A stretch of DNA of 31,405 nucleotides. Origin: CAYWVK01 sp964461865 (GTDB lineage: Bacteria; Patescibacteriota; Microgenomatia; Levybacterales; UBA12049). Below, piece after piece: positions 24,045 to 31,405 of the stretch; the first letter of the stretch is position 1; every line of letters begins with the position of its first letter. The DNA lies in assembly GCA_964461865.1 (NCBI GenBank), contig CAYWVK010000004.1, positions 1 to 31,405 of the forward strand, in the 5' to 3' direction. The position numbers and the translations under genes were made by a program. Under the pieces are notes generated by a model. The model worked only from the letters and a program-made list of their open reading frames with translations. It made no database searches and had not been told where the DNA came from.

Positions 24045-24505
24045 TAGAGAATCTCAACTCTACCAACATCCATTAGCCAACCTGCTGTTTGAGCCTTTTG
24101 GGTTTCTCCCCAAACTTTAATTTTTTTACCAACATATTTTGATAAATCAATTATTGAGGATGTTAAATAAACATTTTGACTTACTCCACCGGGTCTTTCC
24201 AAATGAAAAGCACCTTCTCCGTCAATTCCTCCTTCTTTAAGCTCTCCCTCTACTGTATCTTTAAACGTACTTATATCAGATGACCCCTCTGTTGTTCCTT
24301 TTTGAATAGCACCTGTTTGAACTGTTTGAGTTATGTTTTTTCCACCAACTTTTCCCCCTGTTTGTCCTAAATAATAACCACTTCCAATTCCAAACAATAT
24401 AACAACAACTAAAATTATTATTAATTTACGATTAAAAAAAGAACTATTTTCTTCAAAATTATGAACTAAATTTTCTTGAGTCTTTTCTTCTTTTTTTTCT
24501 TCCAC
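24044..24505 (-). CDS. Membrane-anchored protein with small beta-rich (OB-like) C-terminal domain
   Basis: This 153-aa protein has an acidic N-terminus, one membrane helix (about residues 27-44, beginning IIILVVVILFGIGSGYYLG), a polar linker and a C-terminal domain of about 60 residues. The domain includes GAFHLERPGG, VYLTSSIIDLSKYVGKKIKV and WLMDVGRVEIL, which resembles an OB-fold. I could not assign a function. The GTG at 24505 is chosen because a full AGGAGGTGAT Shine-Dalgarno sits 5 bases upstream; a GTG at 24514 lies inside that SD. It heads the ftsE-ftsX operon, so a role at the division site is possible. Confidence 0.8.
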   Translation of the reverse strand: MEEKKEEKTQENLVHNFEENSSFFNRKLIIILVVVILFGIGSGYYLGQTGGKVGGKNITQTVQTGAIQKGTTEGSSDISTFKDTVEGELKEGGIDGEGAFHLERPGGVSQNVYLTSSIIDLSKYVGKKIKVWGETQKAQTAGWLMDVGRVEIL

Positions 24506-24509
24506 TAAA

Positions 24510-24519
24510 ATCACCTCCT
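24510..24519 (-). promoter_or_regulatory. Full-length Shine-Dalgarno AGGAGGTGAT
   Basis: On the minus strand the complete anti-SD complement lies 4-5 bases before the GTG at 24505. It decides the start of the 153-aa membrane protein and indicates efficient initiation at the head of the operon. Confidence 0.85.
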
Positions 24520-24525
24520 CTTATT

Positions 24526-24554
24526 AGTAAACCATATTTTAGGCTTTTTATCAA
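24526..24554 (-). promoter_or_regulatory. Promoter for the ftsEX/t6A operon
   Basis: TTGATA (24554-24549), a 17-base spacer, and TTTACT (24531-24526) with a TG one base upstream (extended -10) lie between the prfB stop and the 153-aa gene. Unlike several other promoters here, the transcript would carry a leader with a strong Shine-Dalgarno. Confidence 0.6.
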
Positions 24555-24565
24555 CTTATTTGAAG

Positions 24566-25573
24566 TTATTTTGTACTTCTTAATTCTTCTTGTATAAAGC
24601 CTTCTATGTCGCCATCTAAAACCGCCTCTGTGTTGGATGTTTCAAAATTTGTTCTTAAATCTTTAACCATATGGTAAGGATGCAAAACATAAGATCTTAT
24701 TTGATTTCCCCATCCAGGAGTCTTATATCCTCCCTTTAATTCCTCCTCTTGATTTTTTCTTTCCTCTTCTTTAATAACCCACAATTTTGCCTTTAGCATT
24801 TTCAATGCGTATTCTCTGTTTTGCCCCTGATAACGTTGGCTTTGAGCAGTTACAATAACTCCTGATGGTTTATGTTTAAGTCTTACTGCTGTTGATACTT
24901 TATTCACATTTTGCCCTCCATGCCCACCTGCTCTGAAAAAATCCCATTCTAAATCATCTTCTCTTATTTCAATATCTATACTTTCATCAATCTCTGGCAA
25001 CACTTCAACTAATGCAAATGATGTTTGCCTTAACTTATCCGCATTAAACGGTGATTGTCTAACCAATCTATGTACACCTGCTTCTTTTTTTAAAAAACCG
25101 TAAACATTTTTACCCTCAACTGAAACAGAAATGCTTTTGACTCCTGCTTCTTCTCCTTGAGTTTGTTCGATAATTTCAAAGCTCCAATTTTTCCTCTCAA
25201 AATACCTGCTGTACATTCGATAAAGCATTTGTGCCCAATCCATTGCTTCAACACCGCCTTGACCCGAATGAACTGACAAAAGAGCGTTTCCTTTATCAAA
25301 AGGGCTTGAAAAATAAAACAAAATCTCAAGTTCTGTTAATAATTTTTCCGCTTCTTTTATGTTTTTCTCTTTAACATAATTTTTTAGTCTTTCAATTTTT
25401 TCCAACTCCTCTTGAAGCATTGACAGCTCTTTCATTTTTTCCGATGCACCCTTGTGATCTTTCCAAAAATCAGCTCTTATACTCTCTACCTCAATTTCCC
25501 TGATCCTTTTTTGTTTTTCTAAAAGATTAAGATTTTCTAATAATTTGTCTAATCGAGAATTTAACTCATTCAT
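24566..25573 (-). CDS. prfB: Peptide chain release factor 2
   Basis: This 335-aa protein ends translation at UGA and UAA. It has the GGQ hydrolysis motif (residues 219-221, in FFRAGGHGGQNVNK) and the RF2-specific SPF tripeptide (174-176, in VRQSPFN). The N-terminal helical domain (1-90) is complete. No in-frame TGA or frameshift site occurs in the first 30 codons, so this gene lacks the common autoregulatory +1 frameshift. The presence of RF2, with TGA stops used nearby, supports the standard code and speaks against UGA-glycine recoding. It starts 1 base after the Nramp-like gene stop. Confidence 0.96.
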   Translation of the reverse strand: MNELNSRLDKLLENLNLLEKQKRIREIEVESIRADFWKDHKGASEKMKELSMLQEELEKIERLKNYVKEKNIKEAEKLLTELEILFYFSSPFDKGNALLSVHSGQGGVEAMDWAQMLYRMYSRYFERKNWSFEIIEQTQGEEAGVKSISVSVEGKNVYGFLKKEAGVHRLVRQSPFNADKLRQTSFALVEVLPEIDESIDIEIREDDLEWDFFRAGGHGGQNVNKVSTAVRLKHKPSGVIVTAQSQRYQGQNREYALKMLKAKLWVIKEEERKNQEEELKGGYKTPGWGNQIRSYVLHPYHMVKDLRTNFETSNTEAVLDGDIEGFIQEELRSTK

Positions 25574-25574
25574 A

Positions 25575-26882
25575 TTAAAAATTAAACATTAATGCTATAA
25601 ACATTGTAGCTGCAGATATAAACATTACCATAAAGGTAATCCAAACTAAAATATTTGATAATTTTCCACTCTTATGTTCTCCCATTATTTTTTCACTTCT
25701 GGCAATTTTAGCTATTAAAAAAATTAAGGGAACAGATGCGATACCATTAAATACTGCGGCAAATATTAATGCCTCCATTGGATTAAAACCAAGTAAATTT
25801 ATAAATAGACCAATTAGCGTAGCAATTATTATTACGCTATAAAAACCATGTGCTTTCTTAAATTTTAAACTTAAACCTTCCCTCCACTTAAATGCCTCTG
25901 ACAATGCATAAGACGCCGATCCTGCAAGTATTGGAATTGCTAAAAGCCCAAGTCCAATTATTCCGGATGCAAAAATTGTTTTTGCTAAAAATCCTGAGTT
26001 TGGAAAAGTCGAAACAAGAGGCTCTAGAGCCATTGCTGCATCTGCTGCGCTTTTAATTTCCGTAACTCCATTTTTATTTAAAACAGAAGCTGCGACAATA
26101 ATAATAAACCAAGCAATTATGTTTGAAAAAAGCATACCCAAAGCATTATCTATTCTTAATTTTTTAAGAAAAGGCTTTGATATCCTTGGTATTCCTCCAT
26201 TTTTAGACACCCTATTTTGTTCAATTTCTTCTTCAACCTCTTCTGAAGCTTGCCAAAAAAACATATAAGGAGAAATTGTTGTACCAAATACAGCAGTTAG
26301 CATAAAGAAAAAACCAAAATCTAATTGAACATATGGAATAAAGGTTGCTTTAAAAACTTCCATCCAGTTTTGTCCAATTATTAAGGCTGTAATAGGATAT
26401 GCCAAAAGTGTTAAAGCCAAATACTTTAATACTCTGGCATATGATTTATATGATGCAAAAACTTCAAGAAATAACATAAATAAGGTAAGTATTAAAGCAA
26501 ACATAATACCGGGGATAGGGATTAATAATTCAAATGCTGCAACCATTGCTCCAATGTCTGCACCAATATTTATTACGTTTGCTACAACAACTAATGAAAC
26601 GGCAATGAACAGAACTTTTTTGTTGTAATTTTCTCTGATTACCGCTGCTATTCCTTTACCTGTTATTGCACCTATTCTTGCACATGCTTCTTGAATTGCG
26701 GTCATTAACGGATATGCAATAAGCATTACCCATAATTGTCCAAAACCAAACTTAGCACCAACTTGAGAATAAGTTGCTATACCCGAAGGGTCATCATCGG
26801 CAGCTCCTGTAATTAAACCGGGCCCAAAAATTCTTAAAAATCGATTAAACTTATGTTTTGTTTTTCTTTTTATTTCTTCCAT
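25575..26882 (-). CDS. Nramp-family transporter with altered metal site
   Basis: This 435-aa integral membrane protein has about 11 helices and the Nramp (LeuT-like) fold start GPGLITGAADDDPSGIATYS. The canonical helix-1 DPGN metal motif reads DPSG (residues 31-34), and the helix-6 motif MPH reads SPY (204-206, in FGTTISPYMFFWQA). The Asp ligand is kept, but the Asn and Met ligands are replaced by Gly and Ser. It belongs to a subgroup commonly annotated as divalent metal cation transporter. The loss of the Met soft ligand suggests preference for a hard ion or another substrate, which is inference. It is downstream of a small membrane protein gene and upstream of prfB. Confidence 0.9.
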   Translation of the reverse strand: MEEIKRKTKHKFNRFLRIFGPGLITGAADDDPSGIATYSQVGAKFGFGQLWVMLIAYPLMTAIQEACARIGAITGKGIAAVIRENYNKKVLFIAVSLVVVANVINIGADIGAMVAAFELLIPIPGIMFALILTLFMLFLEVFASYKSYARVLKYLALTLLAYPITALIIGQNWMEVFKATFIPYVQLDFGFFFMLTAVFGTTISPYMFFWQASEEVEEEIEQNRVSKNGGIPRISKPFLKKLRIDNALGMLFSNIIAWFIIIVAASVLNKNGVTEIKSAADAAMALEPLVSTFPNSGFLAKTIFASGIIGLGLLAIPILAGSASYALSEAFKWREGLSLKFKKAHGFYSVIIIATLIGLFINLLGFNPMEALIFAAVFNGIASVPLIFLIAKIARSEKIMGEHKSGKLSNILVWITFMVMFISAATMFIALMFNF

Positions 26883-26885
26883 TTT

Positions 26886-27266
26886 TTATAAACTATCGCA
26901 GATTTTCTCACACATACTCTTGGCCTGATCCTTTGGATAATTTTCAAGCGCCTTTATATCATTAATTATCTTTTGTACTTGAGGAGATGAAGAAGCAACT
27001 TCAACAATATCAATGTTACTTGCTTCTGTTTTTATCTCTTCTATTTTATCCTGAACGGTTTCTTTAATTGTTGGTACATCAACACTTTGAGCAGCTCCCT
27101 CTACTGCTTCCTGTAATTCAATTCTTGACTGCTTAGCACTGTCTCCTTTTACTTTATAAGCACCTGTAAAATATACAAGAGCCACTACTAAGCCCAATAA
27201 AACCGCTATCGTAATTATTATCTTTTTTTTATCCCACGCTTCTTCAGTTTTTATTTCCTTCATCAT
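26886..27266 (-). CDS. Small membrane-anchored protein of unknown function
   Basis: This 126-aa protein has a charged cytoplasmic N-terminus (MMKEIKTEEAWDKKK), one membrane helix (about residues 16-33) and an extracellular helical region rich in Glu/Lys. The last 15 residues contain two cysteines, in SMCEKICDSL, that may form a disulfide or bind metal. I did not recognise a family. It is the first gene of an operon with the Nramp-like transporter and prfB. The start is an ATGATG doublet directly after a promoter -10; either ATG could be used. Confidence 0.75.
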   Translation of the reverse strand: MMKEIKTEEAWDKKKIIITIAVLLGLVVALVYFTGAYKVKGDSAKQSRIELQEAVEGAAQSVDVPTIKETVQDKIEEIKTEASNIDIVEVASSSPQVQKIINDIKALENYPKDQAKSMCEKICDSL

Positions 27267-27273
27267 TAGACTA

Positions 27274-27302
27274 ATTGTAAGAAATCAAAATTTTATTTGC
27301 AA
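27274..27302 (-). promoter_or_regulatory. Promoter for the 126-aa/Nramp-like/prfB operon
   Basis: TTGCAA (27302-27297), a 17-base spacer and TACAAT (27279-27274). Only 7 bases separate the -10 from the first ATG, so transcription should start at or within a base of the start codon and the mRNA should be leaderless. Confidence 0.65.
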
Positions 27303-27319
27303 ACCTATAATTTTTATCG

Positions 27320-27348
27320 TTGTCTACTTAACGGTTTTAAGATATTAT
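27320..27348 (+). promoter_or_regulatory. uppP promoter
   Basis: TTGTCT (27320-27325), a 17-base spacer and TATTAT (27343-27348). The uppP ATG at 27356 is 7 bases after the -10, with no Shine-Dalgarno between, so a leaderless mRNA is expected. Confidence 0.65.
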
Positions 27349-27355
27349 TAAGCTT

Positions 27356-28132
27356 ATGAATTATTTGGATGTATTAATTCTTTCCATCGTTGAGGGGATT
27401 ACTGAATTTTTACCAATATCTTCAACCGGACACTTAATTTTAGCTTCAGAATTTTTAAAAATAAAACAAACAGATTTTCTTAAAAGTTTTGAAATAATAA
27501 TTCAATTCGGAGCAATTTTAGCAATTGTTTTTCTCTATTGGAAAACATTAATAAATAATAAAAAAATTTGGGAAAAAATATTAATTGCTTTTATACCAAC
27601 GGCGATTATTGGTTATATTTTTTATGGAATTGTAAAAAATTATCTACTTGGCAATACTTACATAACTTTAATGTCTTTGTTTATCGGTGGAATAATCTTA
27701 ATTATTCTTGAGTTAATTTATAAAGAAAAAGAACACCATGCGGAAAAAATAGAATCAATTAGCTCTAAAAATGCTTTTTTAATTGGAGTTTTTCAATCAA
27801 TTTCGATGATTCCCGGAGTTTCAAGATCTGCTGCAACAATAGTTGGAGCACTTTTTTTAGGAGCAAAAAGAAAAGCAGCAGTTGAATTTTCCTTCCTTTT
27901 AGCAATCCCAACGATGCTTGCAGCAACGGTTTTGGATATTTATAAAAGTAGTTTTTCCTCTTTTACAAATCAAGAATATATTTTTTTAACAATTGGATTT
28001 ATAGGTTCATTTATAGTTTCAATTTTTGCTGTTAAATTTTTACTTAAATTTATAAAAAATCATACGTTTATTCCATTTGGAGTTTACAGAATTATATTAG
28101 CTATTCTTTTCTGGCTTTTTATCATTAAATAA
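27356..28132 (+). CDS. uppP: Undecaprenyl-diphosphatase (BacA/UppP)
   Basis: This membrane enzyme removes a phosphate from undecaprenyl diphosphate, recycling the lipid carrier for peptidoglycan and glycan synthesis. The 258-aa protein has the two conserved BacA motifs, EGITEFLPISSTGHLIL near the N-terminus and GVSRSAATIVGALFLGAKRK at about residues 154-173, and about 7-8 hydrophobic segments. Length is typical. It stands alone on the plus strand with its own promoter. It complements the lipid-linked sugar enzymes of the window, whose pathways release or use the same carrier. Confidence 0.96.
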   Translation: MNYLDVLILSIVEGITEFLPISSTGHLILASEFLKIKQTDFLKSFEIIIQFGAILAIVFLYWKTLINNKKIWEKILIAFIPTAIIGYIFYGIVKNYLLGNTYITLMSLFIGGIILIILELIYKEKEHHAEKIESISSKNAFLIGVFQSISMIPGVSRSAATIVGALFLGAKRKAAVEFSFLLAIPTMLAATVLDIYKSSFSSFTNQEYIFLTIGFIGSFIVSIFAVKFLLKFIKNHTFIPFGVYRIILAILFWLFIIK

Positions 28133-28156
28133 CTACTTCTGTTGATTTTTATTTAA

Positions 28157-28984
28157 CTAACTAGAAATATTTTTTAATTTATCTTCGATTACTGGTACCA
28201 TTTCCAAGGCTGCTTCATATCCTTTTTTAACAATATCCTCTCCTTTAACAAAATACCTAATATCAAGTGAGGGAATATTTACTACATCAGGAAAAATTAT
28301 CAAGTCTGCTTCTTTATATTGTTCTTGGGCTAAATTATATTGCATCATATTTATTGCCGAGGTACTAAGGGATGGTATTCTTGGTTTTCTTCTCCCTTTA
28401 ATTCTGGACTCATCAAAAGAATAACTATATAAATTAACCGCTATTACAAATGTTGCACCTATTTTTTTCGCTGCTCTAACCGGTATCGGAAGCGATATTG
28501 CTCCATCAACAAGAAGCTTAGAAGAATACTTAACTCCCTCAAACAAACCGGGGATTGCACAACTGGCACGAATTGCTTTTGATAAGCTACCTGTACGGAT
28601 AATATAATCATTACCTGTTATTAAATCTGTTGCTACAGGAGCAAATAAAAGTTTTAACTCTTCAATTTTTTTGTTCTGACAATATTTATTTAGAAAAGCA
28701 TCCATTTTCTTTCCTCTTATAACACTGGTGAGAGAAGCAATACCACCAAGAAGCTTAACAATATCTTTTAAAGAAAGATCTTTAGCAATTTTTTCCACAC
28801 TTTCAATAGATTCTTGTGCTAAATATAATCCGCCAATTAAAGCTCCCGCGCTTGATCCCGAAATTATATCTATTGGAATTCCTTTTTCCTCAAATGCCTT
28901 AATAACACCAATATGAGCAAGTCCTCTTGCTCCACCACCGCTTAAAGCAAGTCCGATTTTTACTTTTTTTTTATTAGCAAACAT
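28157..28984 (-). CDS. Patatin-like phospholipase
   Basis: This 275-aa protein has the oxyanion-hole motif SGGGARGLAHIGVIKAFEE at the N-terminus, the catalytic serine in GSSAGALIGG (about residue 44) and the catalytic aspartate in VDGAIS. These form the Ser-Asp dyad of patatin/RssA-like lipid acyl hydrolases. There is no signal peptide, so it should act in the cytoplasm or at the inner membrane face. It starts 3 bases after the cupin stop and is probably co-transcribed with it. The lipid substrate is unknown. Confidence 0.94.
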   Translation of the reverse strand: MFANKKKVKIGLALSGGGARGLAHIGVIKAFEEKGIPIDIISGSSAGALIGGLYLAQESIESVEKIAKDLSLKDIVKLLGGIASLTSVIRGKKMDAFLNKYCQNKKIEELKLLFAPVATDLITGNDYIIRTGSLSKAIRASCAIPGLFEGVKYSSKLLVDGAISLPIPVRAAKKIGATFVIAVNLYSYSFDESRIKGRRKPRIPSLSTSAINMMQYNLAQEQYKEADLIIFPDVVNIPSLDIRYFVKGEDIVKKGYEAALEMVPVIEDKLKNISS

Positions 28985-28987
28985 AAA

Positions 28988-29320
28988 TTAAATTAATATT
29001 CTAAATGCAAGATATTTAAAACTTTTATTACTGTTGTTTTCAATATAATGCTGTTCTTTAGGTTCAACAACTATAAAGTCTCCTGTTTTAACTTCAAGTG
29101 TTTTATTAGCAACTTCTGCTTTTGCGCTACCTTCAATTACATAAAAATACTCTTCACAGTCCAAATGAGAATGTGCTTTAAAAGACATTCCCTTTTTTAA
29201 ATCAACATAATTAACGGTTTGCAGTTTAGATTTTGCATCTCCAGGGGCAATAAAGCGTTTTCTTTTTAAATTATCATGAGCAAGAGTTAAAGGCGTATCT
29301 TCTAAATGAAATAATTTCAT
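28988..29320 (-). CDS. Small cupin-domain protein
   Basis: This 110-aa single-domain cupin has metal-binding residues in HSHLDCEEYFYVIEGSAKAE (two His and a Glu) and the second motif VEPKEQHYIEN (His). Small cupins of this kind may be sugar isomerases, dioxygenase-like proteins or ligand sensors. No specific substrate can be assigned. It is too short to be RmlC. Its own promoter lies directly upstream, and the patatin gene follows it. Confidence 0.88.
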   Translation of the reverse strand: MKLFHLEDTPLTLAHDNLKRKRFIAPGDAKSKLQTVNYVDLKKGMSFKAHSHLDCEEYFYVIEGSAKAEVANKTLEVKTGDFIVVEPKEQHYIENNSNKSFKYLAFRILI

Positions 29321-29326
29321 AGCCTT

Positions 29327-29335
29327 ATTATATCA
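29327..29335 (-). promoter_or_regulatory. Extended -10 promoter of the cupin-patatin pair
   Basis: On the minus strand TGATATAAT is a perfect extended -10 (TGnTATAAT). The cupin ATG lies only 6 bases downstream, so the transcript should be leaderless. No clear -35 box is seen, which extended -10 promoters do not need. Confidence 0.68.
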
Positions 29336-29360
29336 AAAGCAACAATATAATAAGTTAAAA

Positions 29361-31405
29361 TTAATTAGGCCAGTGACATTTTTTGTATTTTTTTCCGCTT
29401 CCGCACCAACAAGGGTCATTTCTTCCTAACTTCTTTTTTGCCTCCTCTTTTTCAATTGGTTTTTGTTTCACCTCTCCTGTTTCGCTTTGGGGGGTATTTG
29501 TTTGCATTCTGGTATTTTGTCTTTGAACCGTTGGCGCTTGTTGTACTTGTACTTTATAAATCCTGTGAACTATTTCATCGTCAATTGCAGCAATTAATTT
29601 TTCAAACATTGCAAATGCTTCATTTTTATACTCAACCAGTGGATCTTTTTGCCCATAGCCCCTTAAACCTATTCCCTGTCTTAAATTATCAACAGCATCC
29701 AAATGATCCATCCATAAATTATCAACCACGGAAAGCATTACAAATCGTTCGACCTGGCGCATTAACTCTCTCCCCATTTGCTTATCACGCATGTTATATA
29801 CATCATTTGAAATGCTAATTAAATATTCAGTTTTTTTATCAATATCTGCTAACTGTTCCAGTTGTTTAATTATTTGAGACTTTGAATTATCATCAAAAGG
29901 AATAATTGTCGCAAAACTATCAATAATTTTTTCATTTATACTTTTTTCTCTGTCATAGGTTTCCAGTGATAAAAGATTAACCAAATTAACAATTGCCGTA
30001 TTTACTTTTTCTTTTATCTCATCTCTTAAAATATCCGATTCTCCCTGTCCTGCTTCTAAGACCGTTCTTCTTCTTTGATAAATAATCTCTCTTTGTTTAT
30101 TTAAAACATCATCATAATCAACTAGATGTTTTCTAATGTCAAAATTATATCCTTCAACTTTTGTTTGCGCTTGCTCAATGGATTTTGAAACAATCGGGTG
30201 TTGAAGAGGAATATTTTCAGGCATTTTAAATCTAGTCATAAGAGAAGAAATTGTGTCTCCGCCAAAAAGACGCATTATTTCATCATCAAGTCCTACATAA
30301 AACCTCGAACTTCCGGGATCTCCTTGTCTTCCCGCTCTTCCTCTTAACTGATTATCTATTCTTCTTGACTCATGTCTTTCAGTACCAATTACTAAAAGCC
30401 CTCCTGCATCTAAAACTTCTTTATGTTTTATCTCCCAAGCTTCCCACTCTTTTGTTCCCCGTTTTTCTCTTCCATCTTCATACTTTGGAGCATCTCCTCC
30501 TAAAATAATATCAACTCCTCTTCCTGCCATATTAGTTGCAACAGTAACCGCACCTTTTTCTCCTGCCTTTTTAATAATTTCTGCTTCTCTTAAATGATTT
30601 TTTGCATTTAAAACTTCATGTTTTATACCTCTTCTTCTTAGAAGCTGTGAAACAATTTCGTTCTTCTGAATTGAAGTAGTTCCAATCAATACGGGCTGAC
30701 CTGCTTTATTGGCTTTTTCAATTTCATCTGCAACTGCTGTAAACTTTGCTCTGGAGGTTTTATATATCGCATCTGCATGATCTTTTCTAACCATCGGATT
30801 ATTGGTTGGAACCTCTAAAACTTCAAGTTTGTAGATTTTATTAAACTCTTCTGCCTCTGTTACTGCTGTTCCGGTCATTCCCGCAAGTCTTTCATACATT
30901 CTAAAGTAATTTTGAAGAGAAACCGTTGCTAAAGTTTTTGATTCCCTTTGAATCGTTACCTCTTCTTTTGCCTCAATTGCCTGATGAAGACCCTCCGACA
31001 ATCTTCTTCCTTCCATTAATCTTCCTGTAAACTCATCAACTAAGATTACCTGACCATCTTTGACAATATAGTCTTTTTCTTTATGAAAAAGGGTTCTGGC
31101 TTTTAAAGCTGCTTCCAGATGATAAACCGTATCAAAATCTTTTTCGTAAATATCCGTAATTCCAAATAGTTTTTCAATTTTTGAAACACCGTGTTCTGTT
31201 AAATGAGCTGTTCTTAATTTTTCATCAACTTTATAATCAATTTCCGGAACAAGTTTTGTTACAAGTTTTGCGTATTCATAATATTTTTGAGTCGGTGCTT
31301 CATCGGGAGCTGAAATAATATGAGGAGTTCTTGCCTCATCAATTAAAACAGAATCAACCTCATCAACAATTGCAAAATAATGTCCTCTTTGCGACATTGA
31401 TTCTA
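29361..31405 (-). CDS. secA: Preprotein translocase ATPase SecA (5' end outside the window)
   Basis: This is the ATP-driven motor of the Sec export pathway, here lacking its N-terminal portion because the frame stays open to the right edge. Motifs present are AIVDEVDSVLIDEARTP (Walker B/DEAD region), VILVDEFTGRLMEGRRLSEG, MTGTAVTEAEEF, TNMAGRGVDI, and the C-terminal NNLWMDHLDAVDNLRQGIGL-like helix region. The C-terminal tail ends in the zinc-binding DPCWCGSGKKYKKCH, which in other bacteria binds SecB or ribosomes. A methionine codon at 31397 is internal and not the real start. The partner subunits SecD and SecF are encoded elsewhere in the window. Confidence 0.97.
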   Translation of the reverse strand, partial: ESMSQRGHYFAIVDEVDSVLIDEARTPHIISAPDEAPTQKYYEYAKLVTKLVPEIDYKVDEKLRTAHLTEHGVSKIEKLFGITDIYEKDFDTVYHLEAALKARTLFHKEKDYIVKDGQVILVDEFTGRLMEGRRLSEGLHQAIEAKEEVTIQRESKTLATVSLQNYFRMYERLAGMTGTAVTEAEEFNKIYKLEVLEVPTNNPMVRKDHADAIYKTSRAKFTAVADEIEKANKAGQPVLIGTTSIQKNEIVSQLLRRRGIKHEVLNAKNHLREAEIIKKAGEKGAVTVATNMAGRGVDIILGGDAPKYEDGREKRGTKEWEAWEIKHKEVLDAGGLLVIGTERHESRRIDNQLRGRAGRQGDPGSSRFYVGLDDEIMRLFGGDTISSLMTRFKMPENIPLQHPIVSKSIEQAQTKVEGYNFDIRKHLVDYDDVLNKQREIIYQRRRTVLEAGQGESDILRDEIKEKVNTAIVNLVNLLSLETYDREKSINEKIIDSFATIIPFDDNSKSQIIKQLEQLADIDKKTEYLISISNDVYNMRDKQMGRELMRQVERFVMLSVVDNLWMDHLDAVDNLRQGIGLRGYGQKDPLVEYKNEAFAMFEKLIAAIDDEIVHRIYKVQVQQAPTVQRQNTRMQTNTPQSETGEVKQKPIEKEEAKKKLGRNDPCWCGSGKKYKKCHWPN

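Noticed and set aside
19968..25573. UGA recoding as glycine (code 25), as in some CPR lineages
   Set aside because: TGA ends several genes here at the expected position (for example tsaE and rfbB) and prfB is present, so the standard bacterial code applies.
28133..28156. A terminator between the convergent uppP and patatin genes
   Set aside because: Only AT-rich sequence with weak, short complementarity is present; no stable stem could be drawn.
28988..29320. The small cupin as the missing RmlC epimerase
   Set aside because: RmlC is about 180 residues with a distinct His-Asp dyad; this 110-aa single-domain cupin lacks that layout and is far from the cluster.
1..31405. CRISPR arrays, insertion sequences, tRNA or rRNA genes
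   Set aside because: No regularly spaced repeats, transposase-like frames, terminal repeats or cloverleaf/rRNA signatures were found in reading the window.

Overview
The window is AT-rich and gene-dense, with short intergenic gaps, many 1-4 bp stop/start overlaps and standard stop codons, including TGA. The protein complement suggests a small bacterium of the Candidate Phyla Radiation (Patescibacteria), most likely in or near Microgenomates. Pointers to this are a CAP protein with a membrane-proximal VLG motif, a DUF5679 micro-protein, DUF3048 and DUF4446 proteins, short or fused t6A genes, and several small membrane-anchored proteins of unknown function. The placement is inference from gene content; no rRNA or tRNA gene is present to anchor it.

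Layout. 1-945 is the 3' part of a CCA-adding enzyme gene, followed by metK and yqeY on the plus strand. 2583-7060 (minus) reads DUF4446, DUF3048, a winged-helix/nucleotidyltransferase-like protein, secD, secF. A promoter region at 7061-7124 separates it from a plus-strand pair (106-aa membrane protein, 46-aa DUF5679 zinc-ribbon-like protein) that ends in a long RNA hairpin and a bidirectional terminator. 7674-19018 (minus) is a surface-glycan locus. It begins with a CAP-domain membrane protein and a 3-TM protein, continues with rmlA, a Nudix hydrolase, rmlB, an rmlD-like reductase, ugd, an rmd-like reductase, gmd and a UDP-glucuronate decarboxylase, and ends with a GT2-GtrA fusion and a GT39-type membrane glycosyltransferase. 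It should supply dTDP-, UDP- and GDP-linked sugars and lipid-linked donors for cell-surface glycosylation.

19075-24505 (minus) is a cell-division/t6A operon: an OB-like membrane protein, ftsE, ftsX, a coiled-coil M23 protein, a lamin-tail-domain surface protein, tsaE and a tsaC-tsaB fusion. 24566-27266 (minus) carries a small membrane-anchored protein, a divergent Nramp-family transporter and prfB. uppP (plus), a cupin/patatin pair (minus) and the 3' part of secA (minus, running off the right edge) complete the window. No mobile elements, CRISPR arrays or stable RNA genes were seen, and no gene-free stretch exceeds 300 bases.

The most notable points are: (1) an M23/LytM peptidase domain whose catalytic motifs are in circularly permuted order, encoded directly after ftsEX; (2) a TsaC-TsaB fusion with a half-size TsaB; (3) interleaved divergent promoters with a palindromic pair of TTGACA boxes, and several promoters placed so close to start codons that the mRNAs should be leaderless; (4) a two-tier RNA hairpin after the DUF5679 gene; (5) an Nramp-like transporter lacking the canonical metal ligands; (6) a dTDP-sugar cluster without rmlC.
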